64,000 nucleotides of DNA from Prevotella sp. (GTDB lineage Bacteria; Bacteroidota; Bacteroidia; Bacteroidales; Bacteroidaceae). Position numbers and translations under genes: made by a program. The notes below the pieces were generated by a model. It saw only the letters and a list, made by a program, of their open reading frames with translations. It had not been told where the DNA came from and searched no databases. Positions 42,488 through 51,269 of the stretch are shown here, one piece after another; within the stretch, counting starts at the first letter, position 1, and each line of letters begins with the position of its first letter. Location: positions 1-64,000 of the forward strand of contig JAJPYN010000004.1 in NCBI GenBank assembly GCA_021204905.1. The letters run 5' to 3'.

Positions 42488-45139
42488 ATGTGGTTTTCCG
42501 CCCTGCTCCTGCCGCTGGCCGCAATCGCAATCGTGCTGTGGCAAAACAGGCGGGCGGCGGCTCTGTGCAAGGCAATCCGGCGCGAAGATGTCGAAAATTT
42601 CGACCGCAAATTCGCCGGCAGGTACGTCTCGTTTGAAAGAAAAACCGCATTACTCGGACAATTTTCAAACCTTCGCCGCAAGGCCGGAAAAATGATGCAC
42701 TGGCGATGGTGCTTGTTGCCTTCGAAAAGGGAAGCCATCGCAAAATTCATGCTTGACGTTGATGCCTTACCGACGCGCATTGACAAACATAACAAACTGA
42801 TTATCAATGGTTTAATAGCCGACAACACAACCTTTTTCGACACTTGTCTCGACTTCCCGCTCGACCGTCAGCAGCGCCGCGCGATTGTCTCCGAAGAAGC
42901 GAATTGCCTCGTGGTGAGCAGTGCCGGCAGCGGTAAAACGGCGTCGATTGTCGGCCGCGTGAAATACCTCGTCAACGTTAAGAAAACCGACCCGCGCAGC
43001 ATCCTGCTCATCAGTTTCACGAACAAAGCTGCGGCGGAACTCACTGCCCGCACGGACGGCATGCGCGGCTGCACGTTTCACAAGCTCGCACTCGACATCA
43101 TCGGCATGCACACCGGCCGCAAGCCGTCCATCTGCGACGACACCGAAATGCTCGTTGGCAAATGCTTCCGCGAGCGGCTTGGCGACAATGATTTTTGCGC
43201 CGATGTAGTCGAATATTTCGCCGACATTTTTCCGAACGCCGAACCCGTTTCCGCCGCGCGCGACACCCGCAACGAACGACGTTTCCGCGCGTTTTTGCCC
43301 GACATGGACGGCAACCCGGTGTTCGTTCGCAGCAAGCAGGAGCAGACCATTTGCTTCGTGCTCTCGTCGCTCGGCGTTGCTTTCCGCTACGAAGAACCTT
43401 ACGCCTTCCCTTTGGCCGACGCGACGCACTCGCAATACCGCCCCGATTTCTCGATTTACTTCGAGCAGAACGGCGTCCGGCAGCGCATCTACCTCGAACA
43501 TTTCGGCGTGGACGAGCACGGTGCTGTGCCGCGCTGGTTCGCCGACGACGCTGGCATCAGTTATGCCGAGGCACAACAAAAATACCGCAGCGGCATCGAG
43601 TGGAAAAAGGCCGTTCATAGGAAGTACGGCACGACGATGCTCGCCACGACAAGCGCCGATTTCCGTTTCTCCGACATCCGCAAAACGCTCAAGGGGCAAC
43701 TGACGGCGGCGGGCGTACCGTTGCGCGAGAAAACGCCGGGCGAGCTGCTGCGGATGATTGTGCCGCCGGAGAGTGCGGAGGAACGCTCGCTCATCCGCCT
43801 CATCTCAACGTTCATCTCGCTGCTTAAATCGAGTTGCCAAACCCTCGACGGCGTTTTAAAACAAGCCGCAAAAGCGCGCGACCGCCACAGCGAATTTATG
43901 ATTCAGCGCATTTTCCGTCCGATGCTCGAGCAATACACCGCTGCGTTGCGCGCCGCCGGACAGCTCGATTTCGCCGACATCATCGCGCAAGCCACAGACA
44001 TTTGCCGCACCGACAAGCCTGTCGCATTCAGCCACATCATCGTCGACGAATTCCAAGACATCTCGCTCGACCGCTACCGGTTTCTGCTCGCCCTTCGCGC
44101 CGGCAACCCTCCCGCGACGCTCTTCTGCGTGGGCGACGACTGGCAATCGATTTTCCGTTTCACGGGCAGCGATATGGCGCTTTTCAACCGTTTCGAAGAC
44201 TATTTCGGGCCGACGGAAATCAACAAACTCGAGACCACTTACCGCTTCGGCGAGCCGCTCATCGGCCGGTCGTCGGCGTTCATCCTGCGCAATGCCGCGC
44301 AAATTCCGAAGGCCATCACCGCGCCCGAAGACCGCCGCACCGACCTCGCTTTCGTTGCCGTCAATTTGAACGATTATTGCGACGTTGTCGAAGAGATTAT
44401 CTCGTCGGTTCCGCCGGAAAAATCGGTGCTTTTGCTCGGCCGCTACACCTTCGACGACAACCTTATAGCGAAGAAATTCAAGTACGCCGACAAGCGCGAG
44501 CGGCGCTTCTATTCGATTGCCGGCCGCAGCGTTGAATTCCTCACTGCGCACAAGGCGAAAGGGCTCGAGGCCGATGTTGTTTTGCTGCTCAAATGCGACG
44601 GCGGCGTCTACGGTTTTCCCGCGCAGATTGCCGACGATGCCGCGCTGCGATACGTGCTCACCGCTGCCGACGATTTCCCTTACGGCGAGGAGCGGCGGCT
44701 GTTTTACGTGGCCGTTACGCGCGCGAGGATTAAGACGTGGGTGCTGTTCGACGCGCGCAACCCGTCGCTGTTCGTTCGCGAATTTGCCGATTGCAGAGAG
44801 GTTGTTTCGCCGGGCAAAAAGCAAGTGCCGACGGTCGATTTAGCCAAAAAGCAAATGCCGAAAGAAAGAACGTCGTTGGTTAATGATTGGTACAAATATG
44901 CCGCGCGCCATCAAATTCGCCGCGCAAAATCGCCTGATGCACCTTTAATTAAACCTTCAAACAAGCCTTTGAACGCGGGCAAACGTTGGACGAAGAGCGA
45001 GGAGGAACAATTATTGGCGATGTGGCGCGAGGGCAGGCGAATGAAAGAAATTGCATTTGAATTAGATCGAACGAGTTGGGCCATCAGAAGCCGCTTAAAC
45101 CGTTTGGGCTTGCTGCCGCCATCGCAGCGCAGGCAATAA
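42488..45139 (+). CDS. UvrD/HelD-like superfamily I helicase with nuclease-like insert
   Basis: An 883-residue UvrD-family helicase closest in layout to helicase IV. Residues 3-19 form a hydrophobic N-terminal segment that may anchor it to the membrane. Motor motifs: Walker A VSSAGSGKTASI (about residue 144), FTNKAAAEL, HIIVDEFQDISLDR (Walker B), FCVGDDWQSIFRFTGSD, TTYRFGEPL, FLTAHKAKGLEADVVLLL and RRLFYVAVTRAR. Between motifs Ia and II lies a PD-(D/E)xK-like segment (QYRPDFSIYF, then RIYLEHFG). The C-terminus (GKRWTKSEEEQLLAMWREG...RTSWAIRSRLNRLGL) looks like a SANT/Myb-type helix-turn-helix. A DNA repair role is inferred. Confidence 0.88.
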   Translation: MWFSALLLPLAAIAIVLWQNRRAAALCKAIRREDVENFDRKFAGRYVSFERKTALLGQFSNLRRKAGKMMHWRWCLLPSKREAIAKFMLDVDALPTRIDKHNKLIINGLIADNTTFFDTCLDFPLDRQQRRAIVSEEANCLVVSSAGSGKTASIVGRVKYLVNVKKTDPRSILLISFTNKAAAELTARTDGMRGCTFHKLALDIIGMHTGRKPSICDDTEMLVGKCFRERLGDNDFCADVVEYFADIFPNAEPVSAARDTRNERRFRAFLPDMDGNPVFVRSKQEQTICFVLSSLGVAFRYEEPYAFPLADATHSQYRPDFSIYFEQNGVRQRIYLEHFGVDEHGAVPRWFADDAGISYAEAQQKYRSGIEWKKAVHRKYGTTMLATTSADFRFSDIRKTLKGQLTAAGVPLREKTPGELLRMIVPPESAEERSLIRLISTFISLLKSSCQTLDGVLKQAAKARDRHSEFMIQRIFRPMLEQYTAALRAAGQLDFADIIAQATDICRTDKPVAFSHIIVDEFQDISLDRYRFLLALRAGNPPATLFCVGDDWQSIFRFTGSDMALFNRFEDYFGPTEINKLETTYRFGEPLIGRSSAFILRNAAQIPKAITAPEDRRTDLAFVAVNLNDYCDVVEEIISSVPPEKSVLLLGRYTFDDNLIAKKFKYADKRERRFYSIAGRSVEFLTAHKAKGLEADVVLLLKCDGGVYGFPAQIADDAALRYVLTAADDFPYGEERRLFYVAVTRARIKTWVLFDARNPSLFVREFADCREVVSPGKKQVPTVDLAKKQMPKERTSLVNDWYKYAARHQIRRAKSPDAPLIKPSNKPLNAGKRWTKSEEEQLLAMWREGRRMKEIAFELDRTSWAIRSRLNRLGLLPPSQRRQ

Positions 45140-45202
45140 ACCGGCGGTTGTCGCGTTATTTTTTTGTACCGCGAAAGCGATTGTTGCAACTCATTTTTTA
45201 CG

Positions 45203-47278
45203 ATGCGGAGACGTGTGAAATATTTGTGCGGCGCGATGCTGCTCGGCTTGGTTTTGCTGTCGTCGTGCGCGGCGGACAAGCATTTCAAACAGGGCGAGAA
45301 ATACCTTGCTTTGGGCGAATATTTCGATGCTGCGGCGGAGTATAAAAAGTCGTATTCGTCCGTGCCGCCGAAGGAGAAGAAGCGTCGTGGCGAGCGCGCG
45401 GCGAAGATGGCTTATTGCTATTCGCGGTCGCTGCAGACGCAGAAATCGGTTGCGGCTTACAGGAACGCCATTCGCTACGATGCTGCGACGACCACCGACA
45501 GTTTGGCCTTCGCGCGCGAGTTGCTTAAAAACGGCGAATATAAGGTTGCGGCGGGGCAGTTTCGCGAGTTAATGGATTCGCTGCCCGACGATGAGCTGGT
45601 GAAAAACGGTTTGCTCTCGGCCCTCACCGCGCCAATGGCAAAAGAGCGCGGCAGCGGTTACACGGTGAAAAAGGCCGACATCTTCAATTCGCGGCGCGCC
45701 GATTTCAGTCCGATGCTTTACGGCGACGAGTGCGACCAGCTTTATTTTTCTTCGACGCGCAACGAGGCGCAGGGCGATGAATTGTCGGGCATCACCGGTA
45801 CGAAACCCGCAGATATTTTTGTTTCAACGAAGGACGAGCGCGGCAATTGGACCAAGCCCGAACCGGTGGAAGGGGCACTGAACACTGAGGATGACGAGGG
45901 CGTGTGCTGCTTCTCCGTCGACGGCAGGGACATGTATCTGACGCGCTGCACCGTCGACCCGGAATACCCGCGCTACGCACAGATTGCCGTGAGCACGCGT
46001 GCCGATGCGGCGTGGGGTGCGGCGACGGACCTGACGCTGATTGCCGACACGCTCACCTGTTGCGCCCACCCTGCCGTGTCGCCCGACGGCGAATGGCTCT
46101 ATTTCGTCTCAGATATGCCGGGCGGCTACGGCGGACTGGACATCTGGCGCGTGCGGCTCACGGCGGCGGGCATGGGCGGCGTGGAGAACCTCGGTCCGGC
46201 GATTAACACTTCCGGCAACGAGATGTTCCCCACGTTTCGTCCCAACGGCGAGTTTTATTTCTCTTCCGACGGTCATCCCGGCCTCGGCGGCTTGGACATT
46301 TTCATAGCTCACATCGGCGACGACGGCCAATACCATCTCGAGCATCCGGGCTATCCGCTCAATTCGCAGGGCGACGATTTCGGCATGACATTCGAGGGTT
46401 ATCACAACCGCGGGTATTTCTCGTCGAACCGCAACGACGGGCGCGGATGGGATCATATTTATTGGTTCGAAAATCCGGAGATCGTGCAGACTGTGACGGG
46501 CTGGGTTTACGAGCAGGACGGCTACGAACTGAACAATGCGGAAGTGTACATCGTGGCCACCGACGGCACAAACCAGAAAATCGGCGTGCGCGGCGACGGG
46601 TCGTTCACGATGGAGGTTTTTCCCGATGTCGATTACCTGTTTCTCGCCACGTGCAAAGGTTATCTGAACCACAAAGAGGAGCTGCACGTCGAGGAAAGCA
46701 GGGAGTCCGTCGACCATGTGTTGCAATTCGCGCTGCCGTCAATCTCCGCGCCGGTGGTCATCGACAACGTGTTCTACGATTTCGATAAAGCCACGCTGCG
46801 CGATGAGTCCGTTGCCGCGCTCGACCGTCTCGTAACAATGCTCAACGATAACCCGAACATCACCATCGAACTGTCAGCGCACACTGACAACCGCGGCAGT
46901 GATGCCTACAACCAAAAATTGTCGCAGCGGCGTGCCGAATCGTGCGTCAACTACCTCATCGAACACGGCATCGCGCGCGACCGTCTCACACCCGTCGGCT
47001 ACGGCGAGCAACGGCCGAAAATCGTGCGCCGCAAACTGACCGAGAAAATCCCGTGGCTGGCCGAGGGCGACACGCTCACAGAGGCGTTCATCAACCGGCT
47101 CGACGAGGAGCGAAAGGAGATTTGCCACCAGCTCAACCGCCGCACGGAATTCCTCGTTCTCCGCACCACCTACGGCCTGTTCGACGAGAACGGTGCGCTG
47201 CGCGAAGAAGCTTTGCCGAAGAAACCCGCCGAGGATGATTTTTCTTCGGACGACTACTATGACATTGAAATAGAATGA
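45203..47278 (+). CDS. OmpA-family lipoprotein with TPR, beta-propeller and regulatory-like domains (PorE-like)
   Basis: A 691-residue lipoprotein (signal peptide with lipobox LLSSC; start at MRRRVKYLCGAML). Domain order: N-terminal TPR-like helices (about 25-150), PD40/WD40 beta-propeller blades (about 150-430; repeated FSVDGRDMYLTR, VSPDGEWLYFVSDMPGGYGGLDIW, RPNGEFYFSSDGHPGLGGLDIF), a carboxypeptidase-regulatory-like domain (VTGWVYEQDGYELNNAEVYIV, about 440-520), then a C-terminal OmpA peptidoglycan-binding domain (IDNVFYDFDKATLRDES, HTDNRGSDAYNQKLSQRRA). This order matches PorE, which anchors the type IX secretion system to peptidoglycan. Other T9SS genes are not in the window, so the assignment stays at the level of architecture. 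Confidence 0.82.
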   Translation: MRRRVKYLCGAMLLGLVLLSSCAADKHFKQGEKYLALGEYFDAAAEYKKSYSSVPPKEKKRRGERAAKMAYCYSRSLQTQKSVAAYRNAIRYDAATTTDSLAFARELLKNGEYKVAAGQFRELMDSLPDDELVKNGLLSALTAPMAKERGSGYTVKKADIFNSRRADFSPMLYGDECDQLYFSSTRNEAQGDELSGITGTKPADIFVSTKDERGNWTKPEPVEGALNTEDDEGVCCFSVDGRDMYLTRCTVDPEYPRYAQIAVSTRADAAWGAATDLTLIADTLTCCAHPAVSPDGEWLYFVSDMPGGYGGLDIWRVRLTAAGMGGVENLGPAINTSGNEMFPTFRPNGEFYFSSDGHPGLGGLDIFIAHIGDDGQYHLEHPGYPLNSQGDDFGMTFEGYHNRGYFSSNRNDGRGWDHIYWFENPEIVQTVTGWVYEQDGYELNNAEVYIVATDGTNQKIGVRGDGSFTMEVFPDVDYLFLATCKGYLNHKEELHVEESRESVDHVLQFALPSISAPVVIDNVFYDFDKATLRDESVAALDRLVTMLNDNPNITIELSAHTDNRGSDAYNQKLSQRRAESCVNYLIEHGIARDRLTPVGYGEQRPKIVRRKLTEKIPWLAEGDTLTEAFINRLDEERKEICHQLNRRTEFLVLRTTYGLFDENGALREEALPKKPAEDDFSSDDYYDIEIE

Positions 47279-47281
47279 GTT

Positions 47282-48493
47282 ATGCCGCCGGCTTTGCCTC
47301 CTGATTTTGAGAAATACACGCTGCAGCTGTTCGGCGAAGAGCGGTTCGCGCGGTATAAAGGCTCGTTCGAAGAGGTGCGCCCCGTCTCAATCAGGCTCAA
47401 CCCGTTCAAACCGGGCAAAAAGGTGGTTGGCGAGGCGGTGCCGTGGTGCGACGGCGGCGTCTGGATGAGCGCGCGCGAAGAATTCACGCTCGACCCGCTG
47501 CTCCACGCCGGTTGCTACTATGTGCAAGACGCCGCGGGAATGTTCCTCGACCTCATCCTGCGGCAACTGGTACGCGAGCCTGTAACGATGCTCGACCTCT
47601 GCGCCGCACCGGGCGGAAAAGCCACGCTCGCACGCGCCGCATTGCCCGACGGAAGCAGGCTTTTTTGCAACGAACCCGACCGCCAGAGAATGAATATTCT
47701 TGCAGAAAACATCATAAAACAAGGCCATCCCGACGTCGTCGTAACAAACAATTTCGCCCGGGATTTCCGTCGCTCGGGAATGCTTTTCGACGTGATTCTT
47801 GCCGATGTGCCGTGCTCCGGCGAAGGGATGTTCCGCAGGGACGAAAACGCAATCGGCGAATGGAGCGTCGGCGGCGTGATGCGTTGCGCGGAACTGCAAA
47901 AAACCATCGTGGCCGACATCTGGCCGTGCCTGAAACCCGGCGGACTGCTCGTCTATTCCACCTGCACCTTCAACGCGCGCGAGAACGAAGAGAATGTCCG
48001 TTGGATCGCGCAACAGCTTGGCGCTGAATTAGTTAGCATCGAAATCGAAAACGATTGGGGCATCACAAAATCATTGGTCAGCGGGTTCAATCAGCCCGTC
48101 TACCGCTTCATCCCCGGCCTGACGCGCAGCGAAGGAATGTTCTGGGCGGTGATGCGGAAAACGGGCGGCGAGACGGCGAAAACAAAGAAGCTAAACAGTA
48201 TTCTGCGCGTGGTGCACGACGGCAGGAACATCGTTCAAACTGCTGACAGCAAGCGACCGCCGCACGCCGTAGCGCTACTTTACAACCTGCCCGAAAACCG
48301 TTACCCGCGCACCGAGATCACGCGCGAAACGGCACTCGATTACCTCCGCCGCGAAGCCATCCGCCTCGACAGCAACGTGCCCCGCGGCTTCGTCATCGTC
48401 TGCTTCGAAGGTCATCCGCTCGGCTTCGTCAAAAACCTCGGCACGCGAGCAAACAACCTTTATCCACAGGCGTGGCGAATAAGAAACAAGTAA
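47282..48493 (+). CDS. RsmF-type rRNA (cytosine-5) methyltransferase, NOL1/NOP2/Sun family
   Basis: A 403-residue SAM-dependent m5C methyltransferase. SAM motif I is DLCAAPGGKATLARA (about residues 106-120), motif IV with the first catalytic Cys is ILADVPCSGEGMFRRDE, and the second catalytic Cys is in LLVYSTCTFNARENEENV. The C-terminal extension (YRFIPGLTRSEGMFWAVM, AVALLYNLPENRYPRTEITRETALDYLRRE) is the PUA/RlmI-like part of RsmF-type enzymes that methylate C1407 of 16S rRNA; the exact target is inferred. It starts 3 bp after the PorE-like gene and ends 11 bp before folA. Confidence 0.9.
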   Translation: MPPALPPDFEKYTLQLFGEERFARYKGSFEEVRPVSIRLNPFKPGKKVVGEAVPWCDGGVWMSAREEFTLDPLLHAGCYYVQDAAGMFLDLILRQLVREPVTMLDLCAAPGGKATLARAALPDGSRLFCNEPDRQRMNILAENIIKQGHPDVVVTNNFARDFRRSGMLFDVILADVPCSGEGMFRRDENAIGEWSVGGVMRCAELQKTIVADIWPCLKPGGLLVYSTCTFNARENEENVRWIAQQLGAELVSIEIENDWGITKSLVSGFNQPVYRFIPGLTRSEGMFWAVMRKTGGETAKTKKLNSILRVVHDGRNIVQTADSKRPPHAVALLYNLPENRYPRTEITRETALDYLRREAIRLDSNVPRGFVIVCFEGHPLGFVKNLGTRANNLYPQAWRIRNK

Positions 48494-48504
48494 AATTTAT
48501 ATTT

Positions 48505-49011
48505 ATGCAGAAAAACACCCTCCCGCGCGAGATCACAATCATCGCCGCCGTAGCTGAAAACAACGCCATCGGGCGCAACGGCAAACTCATCTACCGCCTG
48601 CCGAACGACATGCGCCGATTCCGCGCGCTCACCACCGGACACACAGTGATAATGGGCCGCCGCACGTTTGAATCGCTACCGAAAGGTGCACTGCCCGACC
48701 GCCGCAACATCGTCCTCTCACGCACCGCCACATTCCCCGGTTGCGAGGTGTTCGACAGCTTGAAAGAGGCGTTGCGGCATTGCGCAGAAAATGAAAAAAT
48801 ATTCATTATCGGCGGCGCAGAGGTGTATCGCGCAGCCCTGCCCCTCGCCGCGAAAATGAGCCTCACACTCGTGCATGACACGCCGGAGGCAGACACGTTT
48901 TTCCCCGATTTTTCCGATGATTGGGAAGAAATTTCGCGCGAGGATTTCCCTGCCGACGACAAGCATGCCAAGCCTTATTCCTTCGTCGAATTTATGAGGA
49001 AGAGGCATTGA
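48505..49011 (+). CDS. folA: Dihydrofolate reductase
   Basis: NADPH-dependent reduction of dihydrofolate to tetrahydrofolate. The start is MQKNTLPREITIIAAVAENN; an 11-codon longer frame overlaps rsmF and is not needed. The 168-residue protein shows the folate-binding start IIAAVAENNAIGRNGKLIYRLPNDMRRF, with Asp28-type acid in PNDMRRF, the NADPH motif TVIMGRRTFESLPKGALPDRRNIVLSR and IFIIGGAEVYRAALPLA. It closes the dnaB-to-folA collinear group. Confidence 0.95.
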   Translation: MQKNTLPREITIIAAVAENNAIGRNGKLIYRLPNDMRRFRALTTGHTVIMGRRTFESLPKGALPDRRNIVLSRTATFPGCEVFDSLKEALRHCAENEKIFIIGGAEVYRAALPLAAKMSLTLVHDTPEADTFFPDFSDDWEEISREDFPADDKHAKPYSFVEFMRKRH

Positions 49012-49086
49012 GAAATTGCATAAACATTCATCCGGGTACGTTCAAAAAAAATCGCCCGGTTTGTTTCAACATTAAGGTTCGCAACT

Positions 49087-49181
49087 ATTGAAACGAACGC
49101 GACGAGGACAACTCCCCACTGCGGAAATTGCCCTCGTTAGTATTACAGTAGCAACTAAGACTTTCGCGCTATTCGCTGTCG
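49087..49181 (+). repeat. Interspersed element, copy C
   Basis: ATTGAAACGAACGCGAC, then ATTACAGTAGCAACTAAGA 57 bases on. The centre differs fully from A and B but still can pair: ACGAGGACAA with TTGCCCTCGT (one mismatch). The right end, with about 6 bases missing, overlaps the stop codon of the DUF4923 gene (49169). An inverted TTTGTTTCAAC lies 30 bp before it. Confidence 0.65.
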
Positions 49182-49879
49182 GTCGTTGCGTCGTCAACGG
49201 TTGTGTCGGACGAGTCTTTCGAGAGGTCGAAGCCCACTTGCAGACCGTCGTAGTTCGACGCGAGGCTCGTGATGGCGCTGATGGCCGAGCTGCCGCTGAC
49301 CTTGCCGAGCGTTTGCAAGATGGTCAGGATTTTACTCTCGTCGAACAGCAGCGACATGCCCGCCGCGTCCTTCTTCGTGTAACCGGTGATGTTAATCAGG
49401 ATTTTCAGCGTGATGGTCTGGCTGTCCTCGTCGAACGTGTACTTGCCGCTGCACTTCGTACCCTTAATCTTCGCCGAAAAAGTGCCGTCGTCCTTGAACG
49501 TGAACGAGGTGTTGCTTGCGGTGATGCCCAGCTGGGAATAGCATGAGGCGAGCTTGTCCTTGCATGTCGTGGCCGCCACTTCGCCGCCCGCCGTGGCAAG
49601 GAGCGATTCGCTGGTGAATGCCACGCCCGGCTCGGCGTAATTCCATGTGCCGATGAGCGATTCGGCCGTCATTTTGTTCTTGCCGATGACGTCCTCGACG
49701 ATGTTCGTCAGGGTGCTGCCCGACGTGGCAGACGAGATGAGCGTGCTAAGGATGCCGCTCTTCGACGAGGTGGAATCTGCCTTCGCGGCGGTTTGCTCAG
49801 GCGATTCGCTGCACGAAGCCATAGCCAACGCGGGCACAACGGCGAGAGCGCATAATAGTGTGATGTAAATCCGTTTCAT
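49169..49879 (-). CDS. DUF4923 family lipoprotein
   Basis: A 236-residue exported protein starting MKRIYITLLCALAVVPALA with a lipobox-like ASCSES. After a Ser/Thr-rich linker comes DUF4923: LIGTWNYAEPGVAFTSESLL, ITASNTSFTFKDDGTFSAKI, KCSGKYTFDEDSQTITLKILI, a lipocalin-like beta layout that ends with a helical segment and a Thr/Asp-rich tail (DSSDTTVDDATTDSE). Function unknown; common in gut Bacteroidales. It appears to stand alone; its stop codon lies within the right end of interspersed-element copy C. Confidence 0.85.
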   Translation of the reverse strand: MKRIYITLLCALAVVPALAMASCSESPEQTAAKADSTSSKSGILSTLISSATSGSTLTNIVEDVIGKNKMTAESLIGTWNYAEPGVAFTSESLLATAGGEVAATTCKDKLASCYSQLGITASNTSFTFKDDGTFSAKIKGTKCSGKYTFDEDSQTITLKILINITGYTKKDAAGMSLLFDESKILTILQTLGKVSGSSAISAITSLASNYDGLQVGFDLSKDSSDTTVDDATTDSE

Positions 49880-50022
49880 AATTCTATTTTTTTGATGATT
49901 GTTCATTCAATTTCCTATCGATTATTTCATTCGATTTCTTTATGCATATTTATTCACTTTCGTCGGTTTTGCCCGATTTTTCCGAATGTATTTTATTCAA
50001 AAGCACCTTGTTTTTCCTTTAA

Positions 50023-50049
50023 CAAAAAGGAGACCTTCACCGGATCTCC
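50023..50049 (-). terminator. tRNA-Asn terminator
   Basis: On the minus strand GGAGATCCGG...GGTCTCC is followed by TTTTTG, 12 bp past the tRNA-Asn 3' end. Confidence 0.7.
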
Positions 50050-50061
50050 TCGCCACTTTTG

Positions 50062-50135
50062 CGCTCCCTCTAGGGCTTGAACCTAGGACCCCCTGATTAA
50101 CAGTCAGATGCTCTAACCAACTGAGCTAAGGAAGC
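50062..50135 (-). tRNA. tRNA-Asn (anticodon GTT)
   Basis: A 74-nt cloverleaf on the minus strand: acceptor GCTTCCT with AGGGAGC (one G-U pair), D-arm GCTCAGTTGGTTAGAGC, anticodon loop CTGTTAA giving GTT, T-arm CTAGG-TTCAAGC-CCTAG, discriminator G. No CCA is encoded. It has its own promoter and terminator. Confidence 0.95.
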
Positions 50136-50165
50136 TTTCCGCCCGGCACGCGGCCGAAGCGAGTG

Positions 50166-50197
50166 CAAAAGTATATCAAAAAAACAGCATCGCCAAA
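50166..50197 (-). promoter_or_regulatory. tRNA-Asn promoter
   Basis: Minus strand TTTG (50197-50194), 20 bases, TACTTTTG (50173-50166), 30 bp upstream of the tRNA. Confidence 0.6.
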
Positions 50198-50228
50198 CTT
50201 TTGCGCGCTTTTTTCATTTCACACGGCG

Positions 50229-51251
50229 TCAGTCGTTGCCGCGAAGAACCTCCACAATCTTCTGCTCGATTTCATCGCAGAGCTCGGGGTTGTCTTTCAG
50301 GAGCTGCTTCGTGGCGTCGCGTCCCTGTGCGAGGCGGCTGTCGCCATAGGAGAACCACGAACCGGACTTCTTGATGATGCCGCGCTCTACGCCGAGGTCG
50401 AGGATTTCGCCCACGCGGCTGATGCCTTCTCCGAAGCTTATTTCGAATTCAGCTTTGCGGAAGGGCGGCGCGACTTTGTTTTTCACTACTTTGACGCGCA
50501 CCTGATTGCCTACTGCCTCGTCGCCGTCTTTGAGTGTGGTTACTTTGCGGATGTCGAGTCGCACGGACGAGTAGAATTTGAGTGCATTGCCGCCGGTGGT
50601 TGTCTCGGGGTTGCCGAACATGATGCCGATTTTCTCGCGCAGCTGGTTGATGAAGATGCAGGTGGTGTTCGTTTTCGAGATGGTCGATGTGAGTTTGCGC
50701 AGGGCTTGGCTCATCAACCGCGCTTGCAGACCCACCTTGTTTTCGCCCATCTCGCCGTCGATTTCGGCCTTGGGCGTGAGTGCAGCAACGGAGTCGACAA
50801 CGACAATGTCAATTGCTGCGGAGGAGATGAGCTGGTCGACGATTTGCAGCGCTTGCTCGCCGTTGTCGGGTTGCGAGATGTAGAGGCTGCCGACGTCGAC
50901 GCCGAGTTTTTCGGCATAAAAGCGGTCGAACGCGTGCTCGGCATCGATGAACGCAGCAATGCCGCCGAGTTTCTGGCATTCGGCGATGGCGTGGATGGCG
51001 AGCGTTGTTTTGCCTGACGATTCGGGCCCGTAGATCTCGATGATTCGTCCGCGGGGATAGCCGCCGACGCCCAGCGCAATGTTCAGCGCGAGGCTGCCTG
51101 TGGGTATGACGTCCACTTTCTCAATGTTCTCGTCGCCGAGTTTCATTATCGATCCTTTGCCGAAATCCTTTTCGATTTTCGACATTGCGGCTTCGAGGGC
51201 TTTCAGTTTCGCCTCTTGTGCGGCGGGGTTTTCTTCGTTTTTCTTTATCAT
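50229..51251 (-). CDS. recA: Recombinase RecA
   Basis: Strand-exchange ATPase for homologous recombination and SOS induction. The 340-residue protein has Walker [10 protein letters not shown] (residues 75-83), Walker [15 protein letters not shown], loop L1 [61 protein letters not shown] and the C-terminal domain. It lies only 18 bp after the carboxynorspermidine synthase gene, so the two are probably one operon. Confidence 0.98.
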   Translation of the reverse strand: MIKKNEENPAAQEAKLKALEAAMSKIEKDFGKGSIMKLGDENIEKVDVIPTGSLALNIALGVGGYPRGRIIEIYGPESSGKTTLAIHAIAECQKLGGIAAFIDAEHAFDRFYAEKLGVDVGSLYISQPDNGEQALQIVDQLISSAAIDIVVVDSVAALTPKAEIDGEMGENKVGLQARLMSQALRKLTSTISKTNTTCIFINQLREKIGIMFGNPETTTGGNALKFYSSVRLDIRKVTTLKDGDEAVGNQVRVKVVKNKVAPPFRKAEFEISFGEGISRVGEILDLGVERGIIKKSGSWFSYGDSRLAQGRDATKQLLKDNPELCDEIEQKIVEVLRGND

Positions 51252-51269
51252 AATTTATTACATTTTGTT

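Noticed and set aside
47511..47525. GGTTGCTACTATG resembling the element core
   Set aside because: It encodes the conserved GCYYVQDAAG motif of the rRNA methyltransferase and no left block lies at the right distance.
48460..48468. Perfect DnaA box TTATCCACA
   Set aside because: It is a single copy inside the rsmF coding region; there is no cluster or AT-rich unwinding element, so it is not evidence for oriC.
49892..50096. Two overlapping plus-strand open frames ending in LGLEPRTP
   Set aside because: They run into tRNA-Asn on the other strand and cross its terminator; typical spurious calls over tRNA genes.
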